DNA of 64,000 nucleotides from Lineus longissimus. Taxonomy: Eukaryota; Nemertea; Pilidiophora; Heteronemertea; Lineidae. The stretch lies in contig NC_088311.1 in the NCBI RefSeq assembly GCF_910592395.1, forward strand, positions 21,732,646-21,796,645. Reading direction: 5' to 3'. The position numbers and the translations under genes are program-made. The notes under the pieces were generated by a model that saw nothing but the letters and a program-made list of their open reading frames with translations, ran no database searches and was not told the origin of the DNA. Below are positions 12,705-24,900 of the stretch, one piece after another; the first letter of the stretch is position 1; the number at the start of each line of letters is the position of its first letter.

Positions 12705-15361
12705 TTGGAAACCAACGGCGCCAACTACTTACTGGTAAGATTCGTTCGAAGTTTACAGTGAGCGAGTCTTTGCCGTATACACTGTGTTCGTCGAACGTAG
12801 TATAATGTATTTTTTTGGGAAATTACACCGACAGTTTATTCGATACCAAAATTTGCATGCTTTATACATTTAATATCAATACGTAATATATATGTAAAAG
12901 CGATGTTATCATGTATTTAGAACACATAGAGAACGGCATGTGAAGTATGATTGATAGAGTAGATGTACATATATAAAGCTTATCCATGGGTTGGGCCAGC
13001 ACTAAGTTGAGAATCTTCTGGACATACATGTATTTGAAGTGGGCCACTAATTCGGGAACCGGCGCCATGATTTACAAGGTAGGCCTAAGTGCCGATTTCC
13101 ATGAAAGACGAAGTCTCTGAAATTGGTCCGGGGAAGAAGACTAACTGCGCATGCTCTGCATATAGCATCTTGGGATTTACATGTACGCAAAGAGAAGTGA
13201 GGCGACCAATGGCTGTTGCTCATCATCTGGGAAGCGCTTTCCAGATTAAAAGTAAATAAGTCATATTTGATTTAAACAGAAATCAAATAACACCAGATGC
13301 AGCCATTGGCCATTCTACTTAATACCTCGACATCAACAGACCTGAAGAGACGCGATTCGTACATACAAGTACATGTACTTATAAGATGGAATCATGTAAT
13401 TTATGCCGCTTTTCGCATCCTTACAATGGAATAGTCACAGATCATACAACCAGAGATTATCAGTTTACCATTTATGACCAAAATCGGGTCGATTTTGACC
13501 TTTCTCAGGCCGACAATTGTACATGTAGGGTAAGTGATCAGGTCCAGTCAACAGATTATGTGTCGTGGAAAAGCCCTTCACAGCCTCAGAGGCAGACGAG
13601 GCGTGCCAAGTACTCTTTTATTATAACGGGCCGCTCAATTAATGCGGCGTACGCATACATTTTACAATACTTGTTGTTACAGTACTTTTCATCTTTCAGT
13701 GTTGATTTTTTCACAAGTCCAAAATTCTGAAATTTTTTAAAGCCAACATTTTTTGGGGCTGATGATATTTCTTCATTTTGAGCAGAAAAAAAACAAGTGA
13801 AAAAAAATTTGGACTTTGAAATTTTTTGAACTTTGAATGAGCTACACTCCGAACGGAGTGAACCGCGCTCGTCGTCGAGGAAGGACGATGCGGATGACGA
13901 AATGGACTGCATAAGGGAGCACGCGTTGCTGTGGTTGTCTCGGATAGAGCACTTACTAGCATTGCCAATCTAACTCTAACTCTTATGGTTGCCTTAACAA
14001 ATACCATAGTTTCCGCGCGGAAGATTCCCTTTGACAAGTTGACATGACCATATTGGCGATTTAAAAGTCGTCAAGGTGAAATTGAGTTCTATCGTGGCCA
14101 ATGAGCCTTTTTAGTTGTTTGCTAGATTGTCAGTTTTCGGTTTTTTCTACATCCAAAGAAAAGGTGGATTAAACTTCGAATTCTCCTTAGCCAAAATGAT
14201 GCGATACATCCTTCTAAAGGCTATATACTCCAGCCACTTAGAGGCTCTAGCAAAGCCGGATGCTACTGAAACAATCGTACTGAGGATGGGTTGATGAGAG
14301 GTATTCCATCTGTCTAAAGCTAAGGGGATTTCTCCAGTCGTCGCACTGGGGATGGGTTGATAAAATCGCCCCCTAGTGGCTGTCTGAATCATGAATCGGG
14401 TTCGATTTCGAACAGAAAGATCGTCTACTGGCACAGAATACACTGAAAATATTTGGTCGTTCTTGAGTTATTAGGGATTTTTCGTTCGCAAACCCCCGAA
14501 ACGCCAACGTGAACGCCAATCTCACTGCTCGATCTCCTGAGAACTTTTATACCTTTTTGTAAATGGTGACAGAATTTCTTCGTGACAAGAGAGAGTTGGC
14601 CCATCATTCGCCGTCACCTTTTCTCATCTTGTAATGTCATTACGCAGAAGGTCATCAACAGACCAATGTATATAAGCGTGGTGATGACATTTTAATGGGG
14701 CTGCTGACAAAGGATCATCGACCAATTGTCATCACTGCCAAGTGTCCTTGACTCAGAAAATTCGATGATATGCATTAATGATATGACAGGTGTTGGATTT
14801 AATGTATATATGTACATGCTATAACAATGAATTGTACGGACAAGCACTCGATCGATGGCTGGAAACTTTTTTTTGACTCAGTTGAAACCGAAAAGTCCAT
14901 CGCGTAACCAATCCTCCTTGCGCATGACTGGAATTACAATGTATTTAAATCGACGTCGTTCCGAATATTATCGCTGCTTTGGAGAATGCGAGTAACCGTC
15001 AATCACAACATCCTTGCGTATGACTGGAACTATTTGAATATTATCGCTGCTATGGAGAATGGGTCAATCATTATAGTAACTGTTTGGACGGAAATTGCGG
15101 CAAACTGACAATGGAGGTGATGATTCAAAAACACACATTCGGAGTATCATAATCTAACATCTGTGGCGTTTCCATTAGCCCTGTAAACAATTACTGCGTT
15201 CATTTCAGCGAGAATTCGTTGACGTTGTCCGTTTCAAATGTTGAAACAACATGTATACACATCAATAAATGCCTTTTTTGACGGAGTATAGCCTTATGTC
15301 TATTATTTACATACAGAGTCACTTTGTATCGTGAAATTGTGGAGATCACAATTTGTGTCAT

Positions 15362-15448
15362 CTTGACCCGCAATGTATTGACATTGCTCAGCTTCCAGAC
15401 AGCGCGCGTCAAGGTTACGGAGGCAATACCGCTGGAAGTTCAGTATGA
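15362..15448 (-). repeat. Dispersed repeat, copy 1 of 3
   Basis: Read on the minus strand this runs from ATACTGAACTTCCAGCGG through ATTGCCTCCGTA to TGTCTGGAAGCTGAGCAA and ends CGGGTCAAG. Related copies on the plus strand lie at 20,195-20,288 and 25,270-25,343. The family is unknown. Confidence 0.75.
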
Positions 15449-16045
15449 ATTTGTGTTGGCGTAGTTATTACAGAAAAGTCCAAATACGTGTATAAGGTTG
15501 GACTGATTTTGAGTGTTTCGATCTTCAGAGTGTTCTCACTCATTGCCTTTAAGAGCGGTGAAATACACATTGATGCGGTTTTCTCTGTTTCCCATTGTCA
15601 TTATTCAAAAGTCATGGTCTCTCTATACTTGCCTATTGCAAGGAAACACTGAAATATGGGAAACAAAGAAGAACGTAACAGCGACCAGCGCCCGATGCAG
15701 TGCCTACGCCTGTACTTGTGCAAGGCGTGGGTGTTTTTGCCGAAAAACTATCAAATAACCTTAGACCCAAAGGCAAATCCAGAATTTACGATCAGATCGA
15801 TCGAAAAATCACTGAAATAAACTTTATCACCTATAATCAATTCTCCGAAATAAATTAAACAACAATGGTAATTCATCTTTGAATAGGATTAAATAAGCAA
15901 TGACATCAATCTATACGCCATAATTTCCGATAAACTTGGCTTCACTAACATTTTTCGTAACGTTTTGTGGTGAACGAGGGGTCGGTCGAGAAGTGAAAGA
16001 TTTTTCAATTTCATTTAAGTTAAAATCCGATAATTTTAATCAGTC

Positions 16046-16192
16046 ATGGGGGATACTGCATTACTAATGAGAACAAATACTATTTCCGTACTACCAAGCA
16101 CTAACAATATGGCGAACCAACATGAGGAGAGGAGTGTCAGAATATTTACCAGGGCTAGACTGAAAGACGATCCTCCGGCCAGAGATTATAAG
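16046..16192 (+). CDS. Alternative first coding exon 1b of the Cys-less pentameric channel
   Basis: Forty-nine codons from the ATG at 16046 to a strong GTAAGA donor at 16193, phase 0. In-frame ATGs also lie at 16067 and 16109. The first is preferred because the peptide then starts MGDTALLMRTN, which aligns with exon 1c (MSDAFLLRTN). Both exons share NNM in the middle and end (A/I)RD-(Y/H)-(K/Q). The peptide is polar, with many Asn, Arg and Asp residues, and has no signal peptide or membrane segment. Spliced to 21,955 it gives a protein of 412 or 414 residues, depending on the last exon. Confidence 0.75.
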
Positions 16193-17057
16193 GTAAGAAC
16201 TTTTTTTGGGTAAAAGACTGAAGTTACATGTTGAGTTTATACATGCAGCTATCGCTTCTGTACGGTGGCTGGGAAAGGACATCACATGATTTTACTGTGT
16301 ATACTCCAGAAAAAAAACAAGTGTGGGAACCACTTCATGAAAAAAAGCTTTAGATAGGTCTTTTTAAGGTACGTTTCGCTGAATGAGATTGCGAAAGGTA
16401 CGCGTTACGGCTTCGTTTGTTTTACGCCTCTGCGGTGAACTAGAATTTACAGACCAAAATAATTGTTTGTTTACGCTGTCGCTGTCGCATGCGCGAATCA
16501 TGCCTTCCATAATCATTTATGGTAAATTAAAACCCAAACTAATTGATCAATTCCTGTGAGAGATTGATGGTCGAATCAACAAAGCAGAAAAAGCATCGAA
16601 CGTCAGCGGTGAAACTGTCCACCAAGCTTAGCAACACAGTAAACAAAGACAGTGCAAGTGACAACCAATGGGGGCTATCATGCAAGATGCCGTAAAAAAT
16701 TGACAAACTAGTGGTTGCCTAACTGACAGTTTCAGCCTCGTCTGGTATGCAAATGAGGAGTTAAAGTTGTATATATATGATGAGCAGGTGATGAAACGCA
16801 GGACTTTAATAAATTCCGCCCGGATTCATTGTCAACTCACTGTTAGTGTTATTGTTGATGAAGAAGGCCTTATACTGATGCCGCGTTGCATATCATTTAT
16901 ATATAATTTCCATTGTGAAAGTTCCAATAAACTGGGGTGCATTTACATTTCATACACAGTTCAAGAGAAGCTCTGAAACGCTTTAAGTCTGACTCCTATA
17001 CGCTACTATTCTTTTGCGATCAATTGAATTATTCGTTATTTCCGATAGAAGTCACCA

Positions 17058-17192
17058 ATGTCGGATGCATTCTTATTGAGAACCAATGTGACCGCAGGGC
17101 AACACAACAACATGGATGGGCATCAGGGTGGTAGGACTGTACACATTCATTCCAGGGTAGCCAAAGCGGATACACCAATAAGGGACCATCAG
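17058..17192 (+). CDS. Alternative first coding exon 1c of the Cys-less pentameric channel
   Basis: Forty-five codons from ATG 17058 to a GTAGGC donor at 17193, phase 0. It is clearly related to exon 1b, 0.9 kb upstream: same opening motif, NNM, an R-T/S-V-x-I segment followed by (T/S)R, and a closing RDHQ. Tandem duplication of a promoter-plus-first-exon unit is the simplest explanation. No signal peptide is visible. Spliced to 21,955 the protein has 408 or 410 residues. Confidence 0.75.
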
Positions 17193-20100
17193 GTAGGCAC
17201 GTTTGGAAAAGTTCTCGACCGCGGTGACGGTGCAGGGGAGGGGAACTGCCCGTGTTTCAGTCGGGTGGTTGAAAAGCTTCTTTTAAATATCCATAACGTG
17301 ATTTAGATTGGTGATCATTCCTTAAAAGCAGCTTACTAAGTATTATTTAAGTTCTTCTTGAGCTAGGGTATATCTGTCTTAGACTTCCTGACCGTATACC
17401 GGTCTAAAAATTGTAGTTGAGGTAAGGGTTACTTGCCCCTGAAAGCAGTTTTGCTTGAAGCGCATGTGACATTGCAAAGCGGAAGCTTTCGTGGTTCGGT
17501 TTGGGTGCAGAGGATAAAATAACAAAGCCGTGATGAAACTCGAAACCTACTCAACGTCGCGTGAAGTGAAGATCTTATATTCGCATTGGCGAGCAGAAGA
17601 TGGTGGCATTTTTTATGTCTTTGGTGAAAATCGCCCCTGTCGCAAGACGGGAAGCCACCAAATTGTGTTAACAGCTAAGAAAATGCCATTTTGTTGCTTT
17701 CTAAAAACGATTTTAAAAAAGAATGTCGATTACGATGTACATGTACAAAGGCTTGTATCAGGTCAGTTACTATACTCTCAGATTTTCAGAATATTTGCAG
17801 TCCCATCGAAGTATACACATCAACTCTTGAAACACAGCTTTGGACTAGTCATGACAATTCCATCTGTTCATTGCAGCGAAATTGTAATTTTCTATAATTA
17901 TTTTAACACATGTCAGGAGTTTGAAGTGCATACCTGTATTCAGCTGCAGTTTTGCAATAAATGTGTTTAAGTACTCTGTGTCCGGAGCACAGTAAAATAG
18001 TGGTATATGCAGCATATACATTTCAATTAGCTCGTCACCAGGTTTATCAAAATGCATAAATGGTAATACATTTTTAATCCTTTCGTGTTCACAAAAGCAG
18101 TCATTATTGAACATTAACTTGCATAAAGCAAGCTTTTTTGAGGCACTGTGATGATCTGTTGCATTTGTGTTTCGTTTCAAAGCAGTCATAATGTCGACAT
18201 TATACAAGTAAGCATTTAATCAATTTGAGACGTTTGTTTGTTTGTTTGCATGCAGTGTGCACGGGCTGTCACATCATACACTAGCTGAAAGAATGACCGA
18301 TGTAACATTTTTGGTTGTTCCCCATATCTCACCGTATTATAGACAGCTAGAAAGACCACGACCTTGGTGAACAGGGAAAAGCATGTCAAACTGTCTTACA
18401 GCTTTCCAAAACAATGATGGGAAACGCTCAAAAACGGAAGCACTCAAAGAATCACAACGGGCATCCTGAAGCTCAGGTCAACATTCGGCACTATCGACCG
18501 AGCTTTATATAAGTAACGTGTGCGAGGGCAGGAGGATACGACCGACTCTTGATTTTCGAGGATGCACACCGGGTTGCAAGACGGCCGAGTCAATACACTT
18601 AATTTCAAAACACTTCATGCATTGTATGCAATTATGTACAACGAAAACAACTACATGTTAAATTTCAACTTGGAGTAACTTTAGGATTTCAAGTAGAGCC
18701 AAACTTCCATAAGGTCCGGTTTCAATTTTATCGGAAAACTCTTGGCTATCTTATAGAGAAAACCATAAAATATTGCATTGGTTCTACTAAGTAATGTTGG
18801 TGTACACTGAATAGAGGCTTCGTTTACAAAAGTAGGGAAAATTACACAAGTTCTTGCGAGGAAGGTACATTAGGCCTAGTTTTTCTGCTTGCTCTGGATT
18901 GAAGGGTTCATCTGCAAAAGCTAGTCTAAAAGCCATTCAGAAAAAAATATAGGTGTGGTAAAATGAAGCCGACAGTACCCTGGATTTGAATTACGAACCG
19001 TGTCAATGCAAATCCCCCAACACCCCATAGAAAATCATGCAAGAAGATTTTTAAAAACTCATCATCGTTTCAAGCAAAATTACTGTGCCAACGAATGACG
19101 GATTAAAACATCTGTATAAATTCTACATGAATCACAAACGTGAACCTGTCCACAGAGCTGACAGAAAACATTAATACATTAATTCGAATATAATATATAT
19201 TAGCACTGAACTCCAAAAGGTTTGTGTTTTTCCTCATCGGCGTTCGCCGCAGGGCGTTTTTTTCTCGCGCTGGTTACTTTCATCTCGACAGACGGGAATA
19301 GATCACGGCTTCTGTTGATGAACGCTGTCGAGCAGAATCGATTGTTGTGATGACAAAGACTATCGAATGATTCTGGAGATGAGCAGAGAAATCTAGGGTA
19401 TCGAACGCCTTTTGACAATCGAATCAAATATATTGTAGAATTCGGATGACTGATCACAAAGACTCATCTGGGTCCCTATTTCTGTTTTGTTCGACAGAAA
19501 GCAGTGTGCACCGCTTCGTGCAGAATTTTGTTTTTCGAAAACGTGCTGACTTCGGAAAATATTATAAAATCCCTTCACTTTTTCTGTAATGGTCTCTCTG
19601 GCTGTCTGTTGCATGGAACACTGAGATATGGGGAACGTAAAAAACGATAAATCATTGATATAATGTTATCAAAAACTCATTATTTCAAAGTACTTTGCAG
19701 TAATAAATTTTTGATATTAGGTACCATTCAAATACAGGATCTGATGCATATGACAGCTTAAGGGGTCGGGGGCATCGGTCGTAATTACTGGTGGGCCAGG
19801 AACATAGAAGGCTTTCATACACAATGGCGTCAAGTGCTGTTATTATGCATACGAATTTGCTGAAACTTGGTGAAAATAGTATTAGTTATGAAACTGCCGA
19901 CAACGTCAATGTTGAAATTTATATTCAGTCCGTATTTACGCAATTGGTAATTTTCAAATTCAATACAATTTTCAAATTTTTAACCAATGGGGTAGGCCTT
20001 TAAGTCGTTACTATATGCACCGTCAGGACACAGTCAGATAATGCATCATCCCATTGTTGTTAATGGATAGTTCATCAAAATATTAATGTTGGCGATTTTA

Positions 20101-21954
20101 CAATGCAGGGGTAAACACTTGAGGCATGTTTTATGTCAGATGATTGAGGCACTCGTAATGGGAGTATGTGGCAGTAACCGGGTAAAGGTATGAGAATACT
20201 GAACTTCACGCGGTATTGCCTCCGTATATAGAGTAGCCTCCACCCATCTTGACGCGCGTTGTCTGGAAGCTGAGCAAGGGTCAAGATGTCTGTATATATA
20301 GGCGTATATACTATAGGCGTATCGAAAAAGCAAAGATTTCAAGAATGGTGGTCGTTTTCCAAGAAAAAAACAAACAAACGCAATTCAAAGTAAGATTCGA
20401 AAAGGGCATTATGCATGGGTTAGCGCTTCATTTACGACATTGAAAGTGGAAATACAGTCGTCCAATGACAACTTCGATACGACTAAACTGTCGTAGATTT
20501 CACATTAGTGAGTTTTCGCTTTTGAATGACTATAAAATATCATTGTGAAGATGCAAGTGAAAGAGATAAATGATGTGCCGTGTACGATGTCATCTTTCTA
20601 TATTACCAACGGTTTGGAGAGCAACCACAAGTCAGTGTTGACCTTTAGAGACTTCTGTTTTCTCATTACCTGGAATTGTTCCGTTATAAGTACCTTGGCG
20701 TCTTATTTCGATGTTTTTATCCATGTGTTTTGTGGCGATTATTGACATTATCTGTCCTATGCAACATGAAGTATAAAGTCAAACCTTACACAACAAAAAC
20801 AAAATGGTCCAAATACGGAACTGGGTGAGGTTGAACCCAATGTTGCGATGATTTTGTCAATTTGTAATTTGAAATATCAAGGCCGTTGTTATTCGATATA
20901 GCTAGCAACAGCTTTGATACTATTCGTTGGCATAATAGTCGTTCACAAAAGCCTTGTGGAATATTGTATAAGGTAGCGTTGTTAATGCCAGGATTTCTTT
21001 GTCAATGTTCTTGACATTTTCGGCATCATTTGATTTCACCGTATTCTGTTTCAAGGCAAGTACTGCTGACACATTGAAATGAACTCCGGGTGCAGTCAAA
21101 TGATTCGATCGTGATCCAATGTTTTCACAAGGCTAACTGGATTTTTTATGAGGTCTGAATCAGAGGACAACCACTCGACCAAATGGTTCCTCATATCGTG
21201 TCAAAGAAATCTGTTTGGAAGGAGTTAAGTGAGAAATTGTCACTGTCAGATCATGATTCCTTCCTGGCCTGTAACATCCAATGCTATCTCCCTTAATAAG
21301 CAGATGTGGATGCAAACAACCCATAATGCGATAAAATTTGTCAGTCTGTGAGAGGGAGGCGTTATCGCAGGTGAAAAAATCTCTCACTGCTGCGGTTTTA
21401 TTTTATCGTAAGTCACAATGTTGATCGAGTTTCCCTCAAACTATTGATCTTGTAATCGTTCGCAAGCCTGTGGATACGAGTCTTTGCCATAAAAAGGGCT
21501 GGTCGCGGCACGCCCTAAAACTAGCGATGCATATAAAATTGAAATCAATATACAAATGTCTCTACCTGCTCGTTCGGTTATGATCGATGTTCATTATTGC
21601 AATTTATCAGAAATCGATCTCTCAACGATATCCAACGTTTACTTTTCAAAACTGTTTTTTTGTGGAAGTTGTGAAAAAATTGCCTTTTGAAAGAAAAACA
21701 CAACAGATGTATTTTAAGATATACTATTGCTTTACCATAGGCTATACAGAATATCATAAAAAACATATCACGTATAATATTGGTATAACCAAAATAATCG
21801 AATTTGTGAGACGAAATGTCAATATTGAGTACTGTTTGGAGTGACTAATTCTTCGGCATTAACGGTTTCATGTGTTCCTTTTGAAACGTTTTTACTTGTA
21901 AATTCATCCACATTTAATGTTCTAAGCCTCTCTTCTTTCTCTCTCTCTCTGCAG
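17193..21954 (+). other. Intron between first exons and the channel core
   Basis: Holds no other gene that I can support. It contains a copy of the 11.0-kb repeat at 19.78-19.97 kb, a dispersed repeat at 20.20-20.29 kb and AT-rich sequence. The intron ends in a long pyrimidine tract (repeated TCTC) before the GCAG acceptor at 21,951-21,954. Confidence 0.6.
20195..20288 (+). repeat. Dispersed repeat, copy 2 of 3
   Basis: Runs from ATACTGAACTTCACGCGG through TATTGCCTCCGTA and GACGCGCGTTGTCTGGAAG to GGGTCAAGATG. It is closest to the copy at 15.36 kb, with a small internal insertion. Confidence 0.75.
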
Positions 21955-24900
21955 GTGACCGTGAAAGTCCGCCTAGTATTCCTGAAAATTGGTGAAATCG
22001 ATACCTTAAAAGAGAACTATGCAGCCGACATATTTGTTTACACAGTTTGGCGGGAACCTTCACTTGACGGTCGGTCCACAAAGGTAAACCATAAAATAGT
22101 CGGTCGTGTGAAGACTTCATCGTAATTCAAGGCAAGAGACCTAAGAAGTCATGTTACGAAGCTGCTTTAATCTAGGAGGTGCCAAAACCCATTACTCCAA
22201 AGTGGTTTTTGAAGAAGCGATTGCCCTTTACTCCCTGACATATACTCATTGTCAATGGGGATTCAGGCAGCTAAAGGCTGGCCATTATTCGCTCTTAGAA
22301 ATAAAGGTTTTCGGCTTTCTGCTAACACAGATATGCACAGAAAACACCATGCATCTCATCTCTCCTTTCATTCAGGATGTCGAAAACTTGGACTTTTCAA
22401 AATACTGGAACCCGCGTCTTTTTGTGGATAATACGCTAGGAGACCCAAAGGAGGAGCTATGGCAGTCAGTACAATTTGACGACAGTGGTCAGGCCAGCAT
22501 GATCGAGAAGAAACGCATCAAAGGCACTTTTCTTGAAAATTTAGAGTTGAAGCACTTTCCGTTTGATACGCAGGTAAGTTGAGGTAGACCAGAGATTTTC
22601 AATAAAGAGTCAGGCAACTAGGGAACGTAGGGCTACGGTTTCAACATCAAAGCAACCGTCCGTTTTGAAAGACCTGCATTGGGACATAGTCCGCCGAGGC
22701 GGACGAGGGACGGAGCTCTCTCGGGTCACGCGTTGACTCGTGCAAGGGTGATGTTCGAAGCGCACCATGACATTGTTACGCGGAACGATGCTTAAGCCTC
22801 TCTCCAGTTACTCTTTGATGAAATTCTCAATTTTACATTTCGTTTCAGGACCTTTCGATCACAATCACCACTGAACGCTCAGATACAGAGATGGAACTTC
22901 TTACAGATGATAAAAAGCTGAGTAGTATTAACGTGCAGTCCTTCATCGACGCCCAAGAGTGGGACCTTCACACTCACGTCGAGACCTCAAAGAAGGTGAC
23001 GACAAAAGAGTACTCGGGCTCGCAGTTAAAGTGTCCAGCCTTGGTCTTCACTTGTCGAGCTGCCAGGAGGCCTGGGTTCTTCATTTATAACATTCTTTTA
23101 ATCATGGTAGGTAAGATGATATGCTGAGTGGGGAGAGTGTGTCGAAAGGGATTTTCTCCGAATGGGATAGGCTTGAATATAACGAAGCTGACGACCCCGT
23201 CATTTTTTGCCATCATTTACGTCAACGAAAGCCATGATCTTGAAGAATGGAATTAATCCTTTGTCCGACATAAGAATGCGGAAAAGTATGCCATACTACT
23301 TTGAGGACTTATAATCAGAATCTGAACCATCTCTCATTCTTTTGCCGAGTTTACAAACTGACAAATCCAAGTTCATCTACATCAAAACAAAAAAACCCAG
23401 ACAATTATCGAGGGTTGTTTTGTCTAAATATCGCCAGGTAACCCGACCTGAGGTTTGAACAGTTCTGTTGTTTAAGCAAGGCTTTATTGTCCCCAATGAC
23501 ATTCAAATTCAATATGTCATTGGCGTAAAGAAAACTTGAGTGTGCACTGAAATATTTGATAATAGTTTATTTCGAGTCTTTTCATTACCAGAAGCAACAA
23601 GTGAAAGAGATTAACCAGGCATCAGTATACAGCTTTTGTTCGATTAGGTTAAACTGGATGAAGAGTATACTACTCAATAGGCGGCTAACAAGATACTACG
23701 CATTTACTGTTGTTGCCGACGTATGTGCACACTGAACTTGGGATGTGCGTCGGCCACATGTTGAAATGCCGTCCAGTGCCAGTTGGTGCGTTTTTCGCTG
23801 ATTTGTGCAAATTCGACATATCTCAAAAGTTCAATGGTTAACCCTCGATTTTTTTCGGATTTTTGTGTAGCGTAAGCAACTGTCTTTCATGGGGGAATGG
23901 TCACTGTAAGAACTTTTCAGGAAGAAATTTATAATATTTGGGGTTTTTCGTGATTGTCCGGCCCAATTGGCAATATTGCCATTTGGGATGGTGAACAGAT
24001 CTAGGAGCAAATGCGACGCTTATGATTTATTTAAAGAAATAAAATGCCCGATTTAACATCCTGCAGAATCAGGGGAATCGGGCGTTTCCAGTGACATACG
24101 ACACAAATGGGTTGTCCTCATGCAAGTAGGCGAGTAGGCCCCATATACCGATTTGGCTTTATTTGAGATGGGGCATAACAAGAAGTTCAATTATAAAAGT
24201 ATATTTTTCTTCCATTTCAGTTCTTTATCTGTACGTTAGCATTTGTCACTTACTCCGTCGAGAAGAAACTTACACAAAACCGTCTACAATTGTCGTTTAC
24301 ATTGGTGCTCACAGGGGTCGCTTTTAAATTCGTTGTCAATCAAAGTCTGCCAAAGATTTCATACTTAACGTACTTGGTAAGTTGTTGTTCCCTTATTATA
24401 TGGTTATTCCGAGAGAGAGGCAAACGTCTCAGCGACAATTTCACAGCCTTCATACTTTTCTCACCTGAAGGAACTCAGCTTGATCGCCGTCACGAGATAC
24501 TATAGGGAGTTTTCGCAAAGCTCCCGAACGTCCCCGTGCCGCTGGATGCCTATCCCATTCTTCGACTTCATTATCAGGAGGTCGAACAATGAGATAGGCG
24601 TTCATGTTGGTGTTTCAGGGGCTTTACGAAAACTGACAACTTTAATTTAGCCTCTATGTTGAAGTCGGAGTCATCGTAATTCGTCAACGATGCGGACGTT
24701 CACTAAATCCACACTACGGATGTGACCCCTCACTGCTTACTTTTAATTTCATTCAAATCTGGCCCTTTTTATTTCAGGACAAATACATTCTCGTGTCAAT
24801 GTTTATCCTGTGCCTGGTGTGCTTCTGGCACGCCATAGTAAGCGTGCTGCTTAAGACCTTAGGCGATACCGAGACAGTAGACAAGGCGGATATATTTGCT

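Larger units (their letters stand above)
10271..16045 (+). other. Putative intron / intergenic stretch before exon 1b
   Basis: No further gene was recognised. The stretch contains a repeat at 11.01-11.11 kb (related copy near 19.78 kb), the 11.78-11.88 kb hairpin duplication, a fragment of the CATCCTGA miniature element at 12.67 kb, a dispersed repeat at 13.85-13.91 kb shared with 3.03-3.08 kb, and one copy of another dispersed repeat at 15.36-15.45 kb. A 48-codon frame at 13,386-13,529 ends in a GTAAGT donor in phase 0, but its peptide is unlike the accepted first exons. Confidence 0.5.
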
